Assembly: GCF_013387495.1 (NCBI RefSeq)
Contig: NZ_JABZEE010000008.1
Location: 1 to 64,000, forward strand
Source: Streptomyces sp. PKU-EA00015
Lineage (GTDB): Bacteria > Actinomycetota > Actinomycetes > Streptomycetales > Streptomycetaceae
Reading direction: 5' to 3'
DNA: 64,000 nt
Every line of letters starts with the position of its first letter. Position 1 is the stretch's first letter. The notes under the pieces were generated by a model, which made no database searches, was not told where the DNA came from, and saw nothing but the letters and a program-made list of their open reading frames with translations. Position numbers and translations under genes: made by a program. Positions 26,613 to 36,433 of the stretch are shown piece by piece.

Positions 26613-29600
26613 GTGACCAAGCCGCCCTTCACGCACCTCCACGTCCACACCCAGTACTCGCTGCTGGACGGTGCCGCGCGGCTCAAGGACATGTTCGATG
26701 CCTGCAACGAGATGGGCATGACGCACATCGCCATGTCCGACCACGGCAATCTCCACGGGGCGTACGACTTCTTCCACTCGGCGAAGAAGGCGGGGGTCAC
26801 CCCCATCATCGGCATCGAGGCGTACGTCGCTCCCGAGTCGCGCCGCAACAAGCGCAAGATCCAGTGGGGTCAGCCCCACCAGAAGCGGGACGACGTCTCC
26901 GGTTCGGGTGGTTACACCCACAAGACGATCTGGGCGGCGAACGCGACCGGCCTGCACAACCTGTTCCGGCTCTCCTCCGACGCGTATGCGGAGGGCTGGC
27001 TGCAGAAGTGGCCGCGTATGGACAAGGAGACCATCTCCCAGTGGTCCGAGGGCCTGATCGCCTCCACCGGCTGCCCCTCCGGAGAGCTCCAGACCCGGCT
27101 GCGCCTCGGCCAGTTCGACGAGGCCCTCAAGTCGGCCTCCGAGTACCAGGACATCTTCGGCAAGGACCGGTACTTCCTGGAGCTGATGGACCACGGCATC
27201 GAGATCGAGCGCCGCGTCCGCGACGGACTGCTGGAGATCGGCAAGAAGCTCGGCATCCCGCCGCTGGTCACCAACGACTCGCACTACACGTACGCCCACG
27301 AGGCCGGCGCCCATGACGCGCTGCTGTGCATCCAGACCGGCAAGAACCTCTCGGATCCCGACCGCTTCAAGTTCGACGGCACCGGCTACTACCTGAAGTC
27401 GACCGACGAGATGTACGCGATCGACTCCTCGGACGCCTGGCAGGAGGGCTGCCGCAACACCCTCCTGGTGGCCGAGCAGGTCGACACCACCGGCATGTTC
27501 GAGAAGCGCGACCTCATGCCGAAGTTCGACATCCCCGAGGGCCACACCGAGGTCACCTGGTTCAAGGAGGAAGTCCAGCGCGGCATGCACCGCCGCTTCC
27601 CGGACGGCATCCCCGAGGACCGCCAGCGCCAGGCGGACTACGAGATGGACGTCATCATCCAGATGGGGTTCCCGGGGTACTTCCTCGTCGTCGCCGACTT
27701 CATCATGTGGGCCAAGAACCAGGGCATCGCGGTGGGCCCGGGCCGAGGATCCGCGGCCGGTTCGATCGTCGCGTACGCCATGGGCATCACCGACCTCGAC
27801 CCCATCCCGCACGGTCTGATCTTCGAGCGCTTCCTCAACCCCGAGCGCGTCTCCATGCCCGATGTCGACATCGACTTCGACGAGCGCAGGCGCGTCGAGG
27901 TGATCAGGTACGTGACCGAGAAGTACGGCGCCGACAAGGTCGCCATGATCGGCACGTACGGCAAGATCAAGGCGAAGAACGCGATCAAGGACTCCGCCCG
28001 CGTGCTGGGCTACCCGTACGCGATGGGCGACCGGCTCACCAAGGCCATGCCCGCCGACGTCCTCGGCAAGGGCATCGACCTCAACGGCATCACCGACCCC
28101 TCGCACCCCCGCTACAGCGAGGCCGGCGAGATCCGCGGGATGTACGAGAACGAGCCGGACGTGAAGAAGGTCATCGACACCGCCAAGGGCGTCGAGGGCC
28201 TGGTCCGGCAGATGGGCGTGCACGCCGCCGGCGTGATCATGTCCAGCGAGACCATCACCGAGCACGTCCCTGTGTGGGTCAGGCACACCGACGGCGTCAC
28301 CATCACCCAGTGGGACTACCCGAGCTGCGAGTCGCTCGGCCTGCTGAAGATGGACTTCCTCGGCCTGCGCAACCTGACGATCATGGACGACGCCGTCAAG
28401 ATGGTGAAGTCCAACAAGGGCATCGACATCGACCTGCTCGGCCTGCCGCTCGACGACCCGAAGACCTTCGAACTGCTCCAGCGCGGTGACACCCTCGGCG
28501 TCTTCCAGTTCGACGGCGGCCCCATGCGGTCCCTGCTGCGGCTGATGAAGCCCGACAACTTCGAAGACATCTCCGCCGTGTCCGCGCTCTACCGCCCGGG
28601 CCCGATGGGCATGAACTCGCACACCAACTACGCCCTGCGCAAGAACAAGCAGCAGGAGATCACGCCGATCCACAAGGAGCTGGAGGAGCCGCTCAGGGAG
28701 GTCCTGGACGTCACCTACGGCCTGATCGTCTACCAGGAGCAGGTCCAGAAGGCCGCCCAGATCATCGCCGGTTACTCGCTCGGCGAGGCCGACATCCTCC
28801 GCCGCGTCATGGGCAAGAAGAAGCCCGACGAGCTGGCGAAGAACTTCACCATCTTCCAGGCCGGCGCCCGCAGGAACGGCTACAGCGACGAGGCCATCCA
28901 GGCCCTGTGGGACGTGCTGGTCCCCTTCGCCGGATACGCCTTCAACAAGGCCCACTCCGCCGCGTACGGACTCGTCTCCTACTGGACGGCCTTCCTCAAG
29001 GCCAACCACCCCGCCGAGTACATGGCGGCGCTGCTCACCTCGGTCAAGGACGACAAGGACAAGTCGGCCGTCTATCTGAACGAGTGCCGGCGCATGGGCA
29101 TCAAGGTCCTGCCGCCCAACGTCAACGAGTCCATGTCCAACTTCGCCGCCCAGGGCGACGACGTGATCCTCTTCGGCCTCACCGCCGTGCGCAACGTCGG
29201 CGCCAACGTGGTGGAGTCGATCATCAAGTCCCGTAAGGCCAAGGGGAAGTACAGCTCCTTCCCCGACTTCCTCGACAAGGTCGAGGCCGTCGTCTGCAAC
29301 AAGCGCACCGTCGAGTCGCTCATCAAGGCCGGCGCCTTCGACACCATGGGCCACACCCGCAAGGGCCTGGTCGCCCACCACGAGCCGATGATCGACAACG
29401 TGGTGGCGGTCAAGCGCAAGGAGGCCGAGGGGCAGTTCGACCTCTTCGGCGGCATGGGCGAGGAGGAGAGCACCGAGCCCGGCTTCGGACTCGACGTCGA
29501 ATTCTCCGACGTCGAGTGGGAGAAGTCGTACCTGCTCGCGCAGGAGCGGGAGATGCTCGGCCTCTACGTCTCGGACCACCCGCTGTTCGGCATCGAGCAC

Positions 29601-30152
29601 GTCCTCAGCGACAAGACGGACGCGGCGATCTCCCAGCTGACCGGCGGCGAGCACGCGGACGGCGCGGTCGTCACCATCGGCGGCATCATCTCCGGCCTGC
29701 AGCGCAAGATGACCAAGCAGGGCAACGCCTGGGCGATCGCCACAGTCGAGGACCTCGCCGGTTCCATCGAGTGCATGTTCTTCCCGGCGACGTACCAGCT
29801 CGTTTCCACGCAGCTCGTCGAGGACACCGTGGTCTTCGTCAAGGGGCGGCTCGACAAGCGGGAGGACGTCCCGCGGCTCGTCGCCATGGAGCTGATGGTC
29901 CCCGACCTGTCGTCGGCCGGTACCAACGCGCCGGTCGTCGTGACCATCCCGACCGTCAAGGTCACCCCGCCCATGGTCAGCCGCCTCGGCGAGATCCTCA
30001 GCCACCACAAGGGCAACACCGAGGTGCGGATCAAGCTCCAGGGTCCGCGCAAGACCACGGTGCTCCGGCTCGACCGGCACCGGGTCCAGCCCGATCCCGC
30101 CCTGTTCGGCGACCTCAAGGTGCTGCTCGGCCCGTCCTGCCTGGCCGGCTGA
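26613..30152 (+). CDS. dnaE: DnaE, DNA polymerase III alpha subunit
   Basis: Replicative polymerase of 1179 residues. N-terminal PHP domain begins HLHVHTQYSLLDG and contains MSDHGNLHGAYDF. The polymerase catalytic aspartates are in PDVDIDFDERRR (about residue 416-427) after GPGRGSAAGS. The tandem helix-hairpin-helix region, an OB fold (VVTIGGIISGLQRKMTKQGNAWA) and a C-terminal tau-binding region follow. The first PHP residues HLHVHT keep the metal-ligand pattern. The GTG at 26613 follows GGAGG. The stop codon is inside a strong terminator stem. Confidence 0.97.
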   Translation: MTKPPFTHLHVHTQYSLLDGAARLKDMFDACNEMGMTHIAMSDHGNLHGAYDFFHSAKKAGVTPIIGIEAYVAPESRRNKRKIQWGQPHQKRDDVSGSGGYTHKTIWAANATGLHNLFRLSSDAYAEGWLQKWPRMDKETISQWSEGLIASTGCPSGELQTRLRLGQFDEALKSASEYQDIFGKDRYFLELMDHGIEIERRVRDGLLEIGKKLGIPPLVTNDSHYTYAHEAGAHDALLCIQTGKNLSDPDRFKFDGTGYYLKSTDEMYAIDSSDAWQEGCRNTLLVAEQVDTTGMFEKRDLMPKFDIPEGHTEVTWFKEEVQRGMHRRFPDGIPEDRQRQADYEMDVIIQMGFPGYFLVVADFIMWAKNQGIAVGPGRGSAAGSIVAYAMGITDLDPIPHGLIFERFLNPERVSMPDVDIDFDERRRVEVIRYVTEKYGADKVAMIGTYGKIKAKNAIKDSARVLGYPYAMGDRLTKAMPADVLGKGIDLNGITDPSHPRYSEAGEIRGMYENEPDVKKVIDTAKGVEGLVRQMGVHAAGVIMSSETITEHVPVWVRHTDGVTITQWDYPSCESLGLLKMDFLGLRNLTIMDDAVKMVKSNKGIDIDLLGLPLDDPKTFELLQRGDTLGVFQFDGGPMRSLLRLMKPDNFEDISAVSALYRPGPMGMNSHTNYALRKNKQQEITPIHKELEEPLREVLDVTYGLIVYQEQVQKAAQIIAGYSLGEADILRRVMGKKKPDELAKNFTIFQAGARRNGYSDEAIQALWDVLVPFAGYAFNKAHSAAYGLVSYWTAFLKANHPAEYMAALLTSVKDDKDKSAVYLNECRRMGIKVLPPNVNESMSNFAAQGDDVILFGLTAVRNVGANVVESIIKSRKAKGKYSSFPDFLDKVEAVVCNKRTVESLIKAGAFDTMGHTRKGLVAHHEPMIDNVVAVKRKEAEGQFDLFGGMGEEESTEPGFGLDVEFSDVEWEKSYLLAQEREMLGLYVSDHPLFGIEHVLSDKTDAAISQLTGGEHADGAVVTIGGIISGLQRKMTKQGNAWAIATVEDLAGSIECMFFPATYQLVSTQLVEDTVVFVKGRLDKREDVPRLVAMELMVPDLSSAGTNAPVVVTIPTVKVTPPMVSRLGEILSHHKGNTEVRIKLQGPRKTTVLRLDRHRVQPDPALFGDLKVLLGPSCLAG

Positions 30153-30190
30153 GGGGGTGTCCGGCCAAGATCCGCCGGACACCCCCTCAG
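30149..30190 (+). terminator. Terminator overlapping the dnaE stop codon
   Basis: A perfect 17-bp stem (30149-30165 with 30174-30190) and an 8-nt loop. The first arm includes the dnaE TGA (30150-30152), so the ribosome would cover it until termination of translation. Confidence 0.8.
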
Positions 30191-30204
30191 CCGCCTGCCG
30201 GCAC

Positions 30205-30246
30205 GCAGAAGGGGCGCGCCCGTCGTCACGGGCGCGCCCCTTCTGC
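30205..30246. terminator. Terminator for the 56-aa gene, possibly bidirectional
   Basis: A perfect 19-bp stem (30205-30223 with 30228-30246) around the loop CGTC, 12 nt beyond the stop of the small minus-strand gene. Confidence 0.85.
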
Positions 30247-30258
30247 CCATCAAGTCCG

Positions 30259-30429
30259 TCAGTTGTGGCCGAAGCGCTTCTGCCGGCCCTTGTGGGCGAC
30301 ATCGGACGGCGTGACCTGCGCCGCGCGCTGCTCGGCCTGCGCCTCCATGGACGACTTGGCGGCCTCCTGGTGGCCGCGCTCCGCCGGCGAGGACTTCTGA
30401 CTGCGCTCACGGTTCTTGTTCTTGGCCAT
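30259..30429 (-). CDS. Small basic hydrophilic protein (56 aa)
   Basis: A 56-residue protein beginning MAKNKNRERSQKSSPAE and ending HKGRQKRFGHN. It is rich in Lys, Arg, Gln and Ala with no hydrophobic segment. Similar small proteins with a QKRFGHN ending are common in Streptomyces but have no known function. AGGAGG lies 5 nt upstream of the ATG, and its own terminator follows, which support it being real. Confidence 0.75.
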   Translation of the reverse strand: MAKNKNRERSQKSSPAERGHQEAAKSSMEAQAEQRAAQVTPSDVAHKGRQKRFGHN

Positions 30430-30743
30430 GGTGGGTGCCTCCTGTGGGTTCTAGGGGCCAGGGCCGCTGTCAGGCTCACATAGCCGAACAACCCGCGCAT
30501 TTTGGATCATTGCGGACCGTAATCACCGGCCGGAGTCCTGGACTCGCCCGATCCGCCACGCCGATGATCGAGTTCCGGCCGTCAACCCTGCGGCAGTCGG
30601 GCAGACTCGAAGGAAACCCGGAACAATCCCTGATCCGGACCTTTCCCGACCTCCGAGTTCCCGACGGCGACCGGAAATGCCGGTGATCGCGGAAGGGCTC
30701 CGGGGAACGTCGCCGGAAGAGTCCCCGAAAGAGGGTGGAACGC
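30430..30743. other. Divergent intergenic region, 56-aa gene and NYN gene
   Basis: About 314 nt between two divergent genes. It is less GC-rich than its neighbours and contains TTTTGGATCATTGCGG near 30500. It should hold both promoters. No gene or strong hairpin was seen. Confidence 0.5.
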
Positions 30744-32021
30744 GTGGACCGCTGCGTCGTCCTGGTGGACGCCGGATATCTGCTGGGCGCCGCCGCGAGC
30801 CTTCTCGCGGGAGAACCGGCGCGGTCGCGGATCACCGTCGACCATTCCGCCCTCATCCAAGGACTGCGCGACCTCGCCGAGGCCGACACCGAACGCCCGC
30901 TGCTCCGCATCTACTGGTTCGACGGCGCCCCCGACCGGGTGCCCCAGCCCGAGCACCGCAGGCTGCGCGTGATGCCTCGCGTCACCGTCCGGCTGGGCGC
31001 CCTGACCCGCAGCGACGGCCGCTGGGCGCAGAAGGGCGTCGACGCGGCCATGCACGCCGAACTCACCGAACTGGCCAGGAACCGCGCCTGCTCCGACGTG
31101 GTGCTCGTCACCGGCGACGGCGACCTCCTGCCCGGTCTGATGTCCGCGAAGGAACACGGCGTCGCCGTCCACCTGTGGGCCGTCCAGGCCGCCGACGGCG
31201 ACTACAACCAGTCCGAGGACCTCGTCGCCGAGGCCGACGAACGCCGCGTGCTCGACCGGGTCTGGATCACCCGCGCCGTACGGGCCAAGGAGCTGAGCGG
31301 CGTCTGCGCCCCGGCCCCCGTGCCCCGCCCCGAGATCGCCGCCATCCTGTCGGCGCCGCTGCCCGAATCGGCGCTCGCCGCCTCCGACGAGCGCGCGGCC
31401 GACACCACTTCCCGCAACGGCACACCGACCGCGTCCGCCGACGCCGCCACCGGCACCGCATCCGCACCCGCCCCCTCCAAGGGCGTGCCCACCCCCAAGG
31501 ACCTCGCCGGACTGCGCGCCCCCGGCCTGCACCAAGCGCCGGCCACCCCCGCCAACGCCACCCTGCGCTGGTCCTCCGACAAGGGCTGGATCGACCGCTC
31601 CGGCCAGGGAACCCTCGGCGAACCGCCCGAGAGCGCGTCCCTGCCCACCCTCGCCCAGCTCACCAGTGCCGAGCAGCGCTGGGCCGACCGCGAGGAGGAC
31701 ATCACCACCGTCGGCGGAGACCCCTTCGAAGTGGGCCAGGTCTTCGCGCGCCGCTGGATGGAGCGGTTGCCCGAGGCGGGCCACGTGCAGAACCTGTCCA
31801 GCATGTACCCCCGCATCCCGCACCGGATCGACGGCGAACTGCTGCGCTACGCGGCGCGTTTCGGACTTCTCGCCCACAAGGACGACCAGATCGACGAGCA
31901 CGACCGCTATGCCATCCGCGCGGGATTCTGGCGCGAGATCGACGTGAGAACGGCCGCCGAGCACGCCCCGGCGGGGGAGCAGTCGGGGCCCGAGGGCATC
32001 CGGGGCGGCCGGACCCCGTAG
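30744..32021 (+). CDS. NYN-domain (PIN-like) predicted ribonuclease
   Basis: A 425-residue protein. Residues 1-165 form an NYN/PIN-like domain with acidic residues Asp9 (VLVDAGYL), Asp100 (KGVDAAMHAEL) and Asp125/Asp127 (VTGDGDLLPG), the expected metal ligands. A Pro/Ala/Thr-rich linker (about 190-270) leads to a conserved helical C-terminal domain (about 300-425) of unknown type. Probably an RNA-processing enzyme; targets unknown. I prefer the GTG at 30744 with GAGGGTGG upstream over the GTG at 30735. Confidence 0.82.
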   Translation: MDRCVVLVDAGYLLGAAASLLAGEPARSRITVDHSALIQGLRDLAEADTERPLLRIYWFDGAPDRVPQPEHRRLRVMPRVTVRLGALTRSDGRWAQKGVDAAMHAELTELARNRACSDVVLVTGDGDLLPGLMSAKEHGVAVHLWAVQAADGDYNQSEDLVAEADERRVLDRVWITRAVRAKELSGVCAPAPVPRPEIAAILSAPLPESALAASDERAADTTSRNGTPTASADAATGTASAPAPSKGVPTPKDLAGLRAPGLHQAPATPANATLRWSSDKGWIDRSGQGTLGEPPESASLPTLAQLTSAEQRWADREEDITTVGGDPFEVGQVFARRWMERLPEAGHVQNLSSMYPRIPHRIDGELLRYAARFGLLAHKDDQIDEHDRYAIRAGFWREIDVRTAAEHAPAGEQSGPEGIRGGRTP

Positions 32022-32032
32022 TCTCGTACCTC

Positions 32033-33012
<980 letters not shown>

Positions 33013-33016
<4 letters not shown>

Positions 33017-33831
33017 GCATCATCTCCGCCGCATCGGCGAGGACCGTGCGCGGGGCTGCCCCCGTCCCGGAGGACGCCGCACCGCTCGCGCCACGGGCGC
33101 GACTGCTGCCGGCGCTCGCCGCGGTGTACCGCGCGCAGCTGTCCCGGGCGCGGGTCGCCCGGATCCCGCTGCTGTTCGTCGCGACCTTCCAGTCCGTCGG
33201 GATCATGGTCCTGATGCGCGGGGTCGTCGACGGCGGCACCGAGGCGAAGGCGGTCGTCGCCGGTGCGAGCGTGCTCGTCGTCGCCTTCGTCGCGCTGAAC
33301 CTGCTCGCGCAGTACTTCGGGCAGCTGCGTGCCGGGGGCGGCCTCGACCACTACGCCACGCTGCCGGTGCCGCCCGCGGCGGTGGTGCTCGGGGCGGCCG
33401 GGGCGTACGCCTCCTTCACCGTGCCGGGCACCGTCGTGACGGCCGTCGCGGGCAGCGTGCTCTTCCAGCTGCCGCTGACGCACCTGTGGGTGCTGGCCGC
33501 GGTGATCCCGCTGTCCGGCGCGGCACTCGCCGGCCTCGGCGCGGCCCTCGGCCTGCTCGCGCCGCGCCAGGAGCTGGCCACGCTGCTCGGCCAGCTGGGC
33601 ATGTCGGCGGCGCTGCTCCTCGGAGTCCTCCCGGCCGACCGGCTGCCGGGACCGATCTCGTACGCGCGTGACCTCCTGCCCTCCACGTACGGCGTCGAGG
33701 CGCTCGCCCGTACCTTCGACGCGCGCCCCGACTGGGCGGCGGTCGGCCTCGACCTGACGGTCTGCGCGGCCGTCGGCGTGGTGTCGCTGGCGGTGGCGAC
33801 GTGGGCGTACCGGCGGGCGGCAGTCCGGTGA
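33013..33831 (+). CDS. ABC-2 type transporter permease
   Basis: A 272-residue membrane protein with about six hydrophobic segments in the ABC-2 pattern, including a conserved region LPVPPAAVVLGAAGAYAS and the C-terminal DLLPSTYGVEALARTF. It starts at a GTG overlapping the stop of the ATPase gene (GTGA), so the two subunits are made together. Confidence 0.88.
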
Positions 33832-33865
33832 GGCGTCACTCGGGTGGGCCTGGCACGATGGCGGT

Positions 33866-34543
33866 GTGACCGCACCGCTGACTCCTCCTCACCGGCCGAA
33901 CCGGCAGCCCTCGGGCGACAACCCCTGGCAGTCGCCGCCCACCGGCCCTGTCCCCGCGGGTGCGACCTGGACGGGCGACGGGCCGGCCCCGAAGGACGGG
34001 CCGGACACGGACGACCTGAGGAAGGACCTCAAGGACGGCGCCGTGGTGCTGGTGGCCGTGACGGTGCTCGGTGTGGTGCTCGGGCTGCTGTGGCTGTGGC
34101 TGGCGCCGCGGGTGCCGCTGGTCTCCAACGAGAGCGGCGTCTTCCTCAAGGACACGGAGGGAGAGGAGGCCATCGGCGCGGACGGAACGTTTGTGCTGCT
34201 GGCGGCCGGGCTGGGCGCGCTGAGCGCGGCGGCCGTCTTCCTGTATCGCCGCCGCGGCGGAATCGTCCTGGTGCTGGCCCTCGCGCTCGGCGGCCTGCTG
34301 GCCTCGCTGCTCGGCTGGGGCGTGGGCGTCTGGTTCGGCCCGACGCAGGACGTGGTGGAACACGCGCGCCAGGTGGGCGAGGGCGTGACGTTCGACGCGT
34401 ATCTGGAGCTGGGTGCCAAGAACGCGCTGCTGGCGTGGCCGTTGGCGGCGATGGCGGTGCACCTCGGTCTGACGAGCCTTTTCGCGCCGCATGACCCGGA
34501 GCCGGAGCTCGACCCGCACGGGCCGTGGCCGGGCTCGGGCTGA
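33866..34543 (+). CDS. DUF2567-like membrane protein
   Basis: A 225-residue protein: a Pro-rich cytoplasmic N-terminus of about 55 residues, then four hydrophobic segments (about 59-80, 107-125, 131-150 and 183-200). An extracytoplasmic loop contains VPLVSNESGVFLKDTEGEEAIGADG. This pattern fits the actinobacterial DUF2567 family; function unknown. The GTG start lies 34 nt after the ABC permease. Confidence 0.7.
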   Translation: MTAPLTPPHRPNRQPSGDNPWQSPPTGPVPAGATWTGDGPAPKDGPDTDDLRKDLKDGAVVLVAVTVLGVVLGLLWLWLAPRVPLVSNESGVFLKDTEGEEAIGADGTFVLLAAGLGALSAAAVFLYRRRGGIVLVLALALGGLLASLLGWGVGVWFGPTQDVVEHARQVGEGVTFDAYLELGAKNALLAWPLAAMAVHLGLTSLFAPHDPEPELDPHGPWPGSG

Positions 34544-34967
34544 GCATTTCCCCACCCCCACTCCGCCCCCGCCCCTCCCGCCGTATCGATGTGCGGCTCC
34601 GCCCGCGTGGGCGCCCTCGCGGGCGGGTCGAGGCTTCGCCCCGGCCGACCGGGTACGCGCCCTTGCGGGCGCGGGCCGGGCTTCGGCCCGGATCGGGCGT
34701 CCTGCGCCCCGGTGGCCGTTGTGCTCGGGGGCTTAGCCCCAACCCCGCGGGCCGGGCCCGAGCCGCCCCTGTCCGCGCCTTCGCGCGCCCCGACCCACCG
34801 GGCCTGGCGGCCATGCAGGGGGGCGTCCGGAACGAAGCCAGGAGGCGGTGCCCCCGGGGGGCTGATTCGTGCAGCGGGATCCGCCCCGCCGACGACGGGG
34901 GCTCGGGGCCGGAAACTCAGCCTCGCCGGCGTTTGAGGCGCGGGGTCCGCGGCGAGCCCCGAGAAAG
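34544..34967. other. Hairpin-rich non-coding stretch
   Basis: About 420 nt without a believable gene. It is packed with short palindromes such as GGGCTTCGGCCC (UUCG-type loop), GCCCTCGCGGGC and GGGGCTTAGCCCC, and begins with a C-rich run. Open frames here show no protein family. Similar segments are frequent in Streptomyces intergenic regions. Confidence 0.6.
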
Positions 34968-35167
34968 CTAGGGCCTCTCGTTTGGATCATGCCGGGCTCG
35001 CGGGCCCTGGCACGCACGCTCGCCGCGTTGTCGTCGGTCGCCATGGCTCCGCCATTGTCTCCCTCCTCCGCCTTGCGATCGCACGCACCAGACCCTCCCC
35101 CTACGCCCTGCGGGCGTGGGGGGACCCCCACTCACTGATCCGGCCTGATCCAAACGAAAGACCCTAG
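34968..35167. mobile_element. 200-bp MITE-like element with imperfect terminal inverted repeats
   Basis: The ends at 34968-34995 and 35140-35167 are inverted repeats of about 28 nt with only a few mismatches; both read CTAGGG near the end, then TCGTTTGGATCA. The core includes a hairpin around 35097-35129. It has no transposase gene. The terminal CTAG could be a target duplication, as for elements mobilised in trans by TA-targeting transposases; that is inference. The right end includes the stop codon of ybaK. Confidence 0.75.
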
Positions 35168-35670
35168 GCGCGCCCGATCGGGGCCACTGTCGCCGATGTC
35201 AGGTCGGCCAGCGCCTCCGGGGACAGCTCGACCTCCAGCCCGCGGCGGCCCGCCGAGATGCAGATCGTCTCGTGGGACGACGCCGACGCGTCCAGGACCG
35301 TAGGGAGGCGCTTGCGCTGGCCCAGGGGCGAGATGCCGCCGCGCACGTAGCCCGTCGTGCGTTCCGCCGCCGCCGGGTCCGCCATCGTCGCGCGCTTGCC
35401 GCCCACCGCCGCCGCCAGCGCCTTGAGGTCGAGCTGGCCCGCGACCGGGACCACAGCCACCGTCAGGGCGCCGTCCACGTCCGCGACGAGGGTCTTGAAG
35501 ACGCGGTCGGCCGGGACACCGAGCGCCTCCGCCGCCTCCTCGCCGTACGACGCCGTCGACGGGTCGTGGTCATAGGCGTGGAGCGTGAACGGCGTGCCCG
35601 CGGCCGTCAGGGCAACCGTCGCCGGAGTACCACCCGTGCCGCCCGACTGCTTCTTCTGCTTCTTCGCCAC
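35164..35670 (-). CDS. ybaK: YbaK/EbsC-type aminoacyl-tRNA deacylase
   Basis: A 168-residue protein of the YbaK family, which hydrolyses Cys-tRNA-Pro. Conserved features are the lysine in VFKTLVAD, GKRATMADP and YVRGGISPLGQ. A Lys/Gln-rich N-terminus precedes the domain. The TAG stop lies inside the right terminal repeat of the adjacent MITE-like element, so the element has landed exactly at the 3' end of the gene. It follows the LON-domain gene by 17 nt. Confidence 0.9.
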   Translation of the reverse strand: MAKKQKKQSGGTGGTPATVALTAAGTPFTLHAYDHDPSTASYGEEAAEALGVPADRVFKTLVADVDGALTVAVVPVAGQLDLKALAAAVGGKRATMADPAAAERTTGYVRGGISPLGQRKRLPTVLDASASSHETICISAGRRGLEVELSPEALADLTSATVAPIGRA

Positions 35671-35687
35671 GCGCGTGGTCCCTCCCG

Positions 35688-36428
35688 TCAGTTGGGGCTC
35701 GTCGGCTGCCGCGTGAGGTCCACCATCGGCAACGACGGAAGGTGCCGCAGCACCGCCGTCTCCCCCCGCAGCAGCTTCAGTTCCTCGCGCAGCCGCGTCG
35801 CCGTGTCCGGCGCCTGGAGCAGCCGCTGCTTCGTGGGGGTGTCCAGCACCGCCGCCGCGGCGACCAGGTACGACACCACCGAGGGCTCGTCCGGCAGTTC
35901 CGCCCCCGTCGAGAGCGTCCGCTCACGCGCACCCGCCAGCCGCTGCTGGTAGTTGCGGAAGGCCCGCAGCACGCCCTCGGCGAGCGCGCCCGCGCCGTCA
36001 CCCGGCTCCTCGGGGAGCTCCTCGAGCTCCGCCGTCAGGAACGGACCGCTCGCGTCCACCGAGAGCAGGCGCACCCGGGTCGTACCGGTCGCCAGGACCT
36101 CGAAGCTGCCGTCCTCCCGCTCCCGGATCGTCGCCGCGTCCGCGATGCAGCCCACCCGGTGGAACGCCTGGATCGGGTCGGACCCGAAACCGGCGGCGGG
36201 TCCGCGCTCGACGACCGTCGTGGGGTCGGGCATGCCGGGTGCGGTCGGCGCGACCTCCCGCCCGTCCCGGATGGCGACGACGGCGAAGCGCCTCGGCTCC
36301 TCCTCGTCCGTCTTCAGCAGTTCGCGCATCATGGCGCGATAACGCTCCTCGAAGACGTTCAGGGGCAGCACGAGGCCGGGGAACAGCACCGAGTTCAGCG
36401 GGAAGAGGGGGAGGCGAGCGGTGGTCAC
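35688..36428 (-). CDS. LON N-terminal (substrate-binding) domain protein
   Basis: A 246-residue protein with only the Lon substrate-binding domain: LPLFPLNSVLFPGLVLPLNVFEERYR at the N-terminus, then VGCIADAATIRE and the beta core. No AAA or protease domain is present. Such stand-alone LON domains are often called PF02190 proteins and have no settled role. The GTG start is 5 nt after the preceding gene's stop. Confidence 0.88.
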   Translation of the reverse strand: MTTARLPLFPLNSVLFPGLVLPLNVFEERYRAMMRELLKTDEEEPRRFAVVAIRDGREVAPTAPGMPDPTTVVERGPAAGFGSDPIQAFHRVGCIADAATIREREDGSFEVLATGTTRVRLLSVDASGPFLTAELEELPEEPGDGAGALAEGVLRAFRNYQQRLAGARERTLSTGAELPDEPSVVSYLVAAAAVLDTPTKQRLLQAPDTATRLREELKLLRGETAVLRHLPSLPMVDLTRQPTSPN

Positions 36429-36433
36429 AGCGG

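Noticed and set aside
24999..30500. An 1833-codon minus-strand frame across dnaE and DUF2252
   Set aside because: It has no family motifs and covers two real genes; it exists only because GC-rich third positions remove stops.
34982..35167. Two overlapping 61-codon frames inside the MITE-like element, both ending DPNERP
   Set aside because: The shared ending results from the inverted repeats. No family or ribosome binding site supports them.
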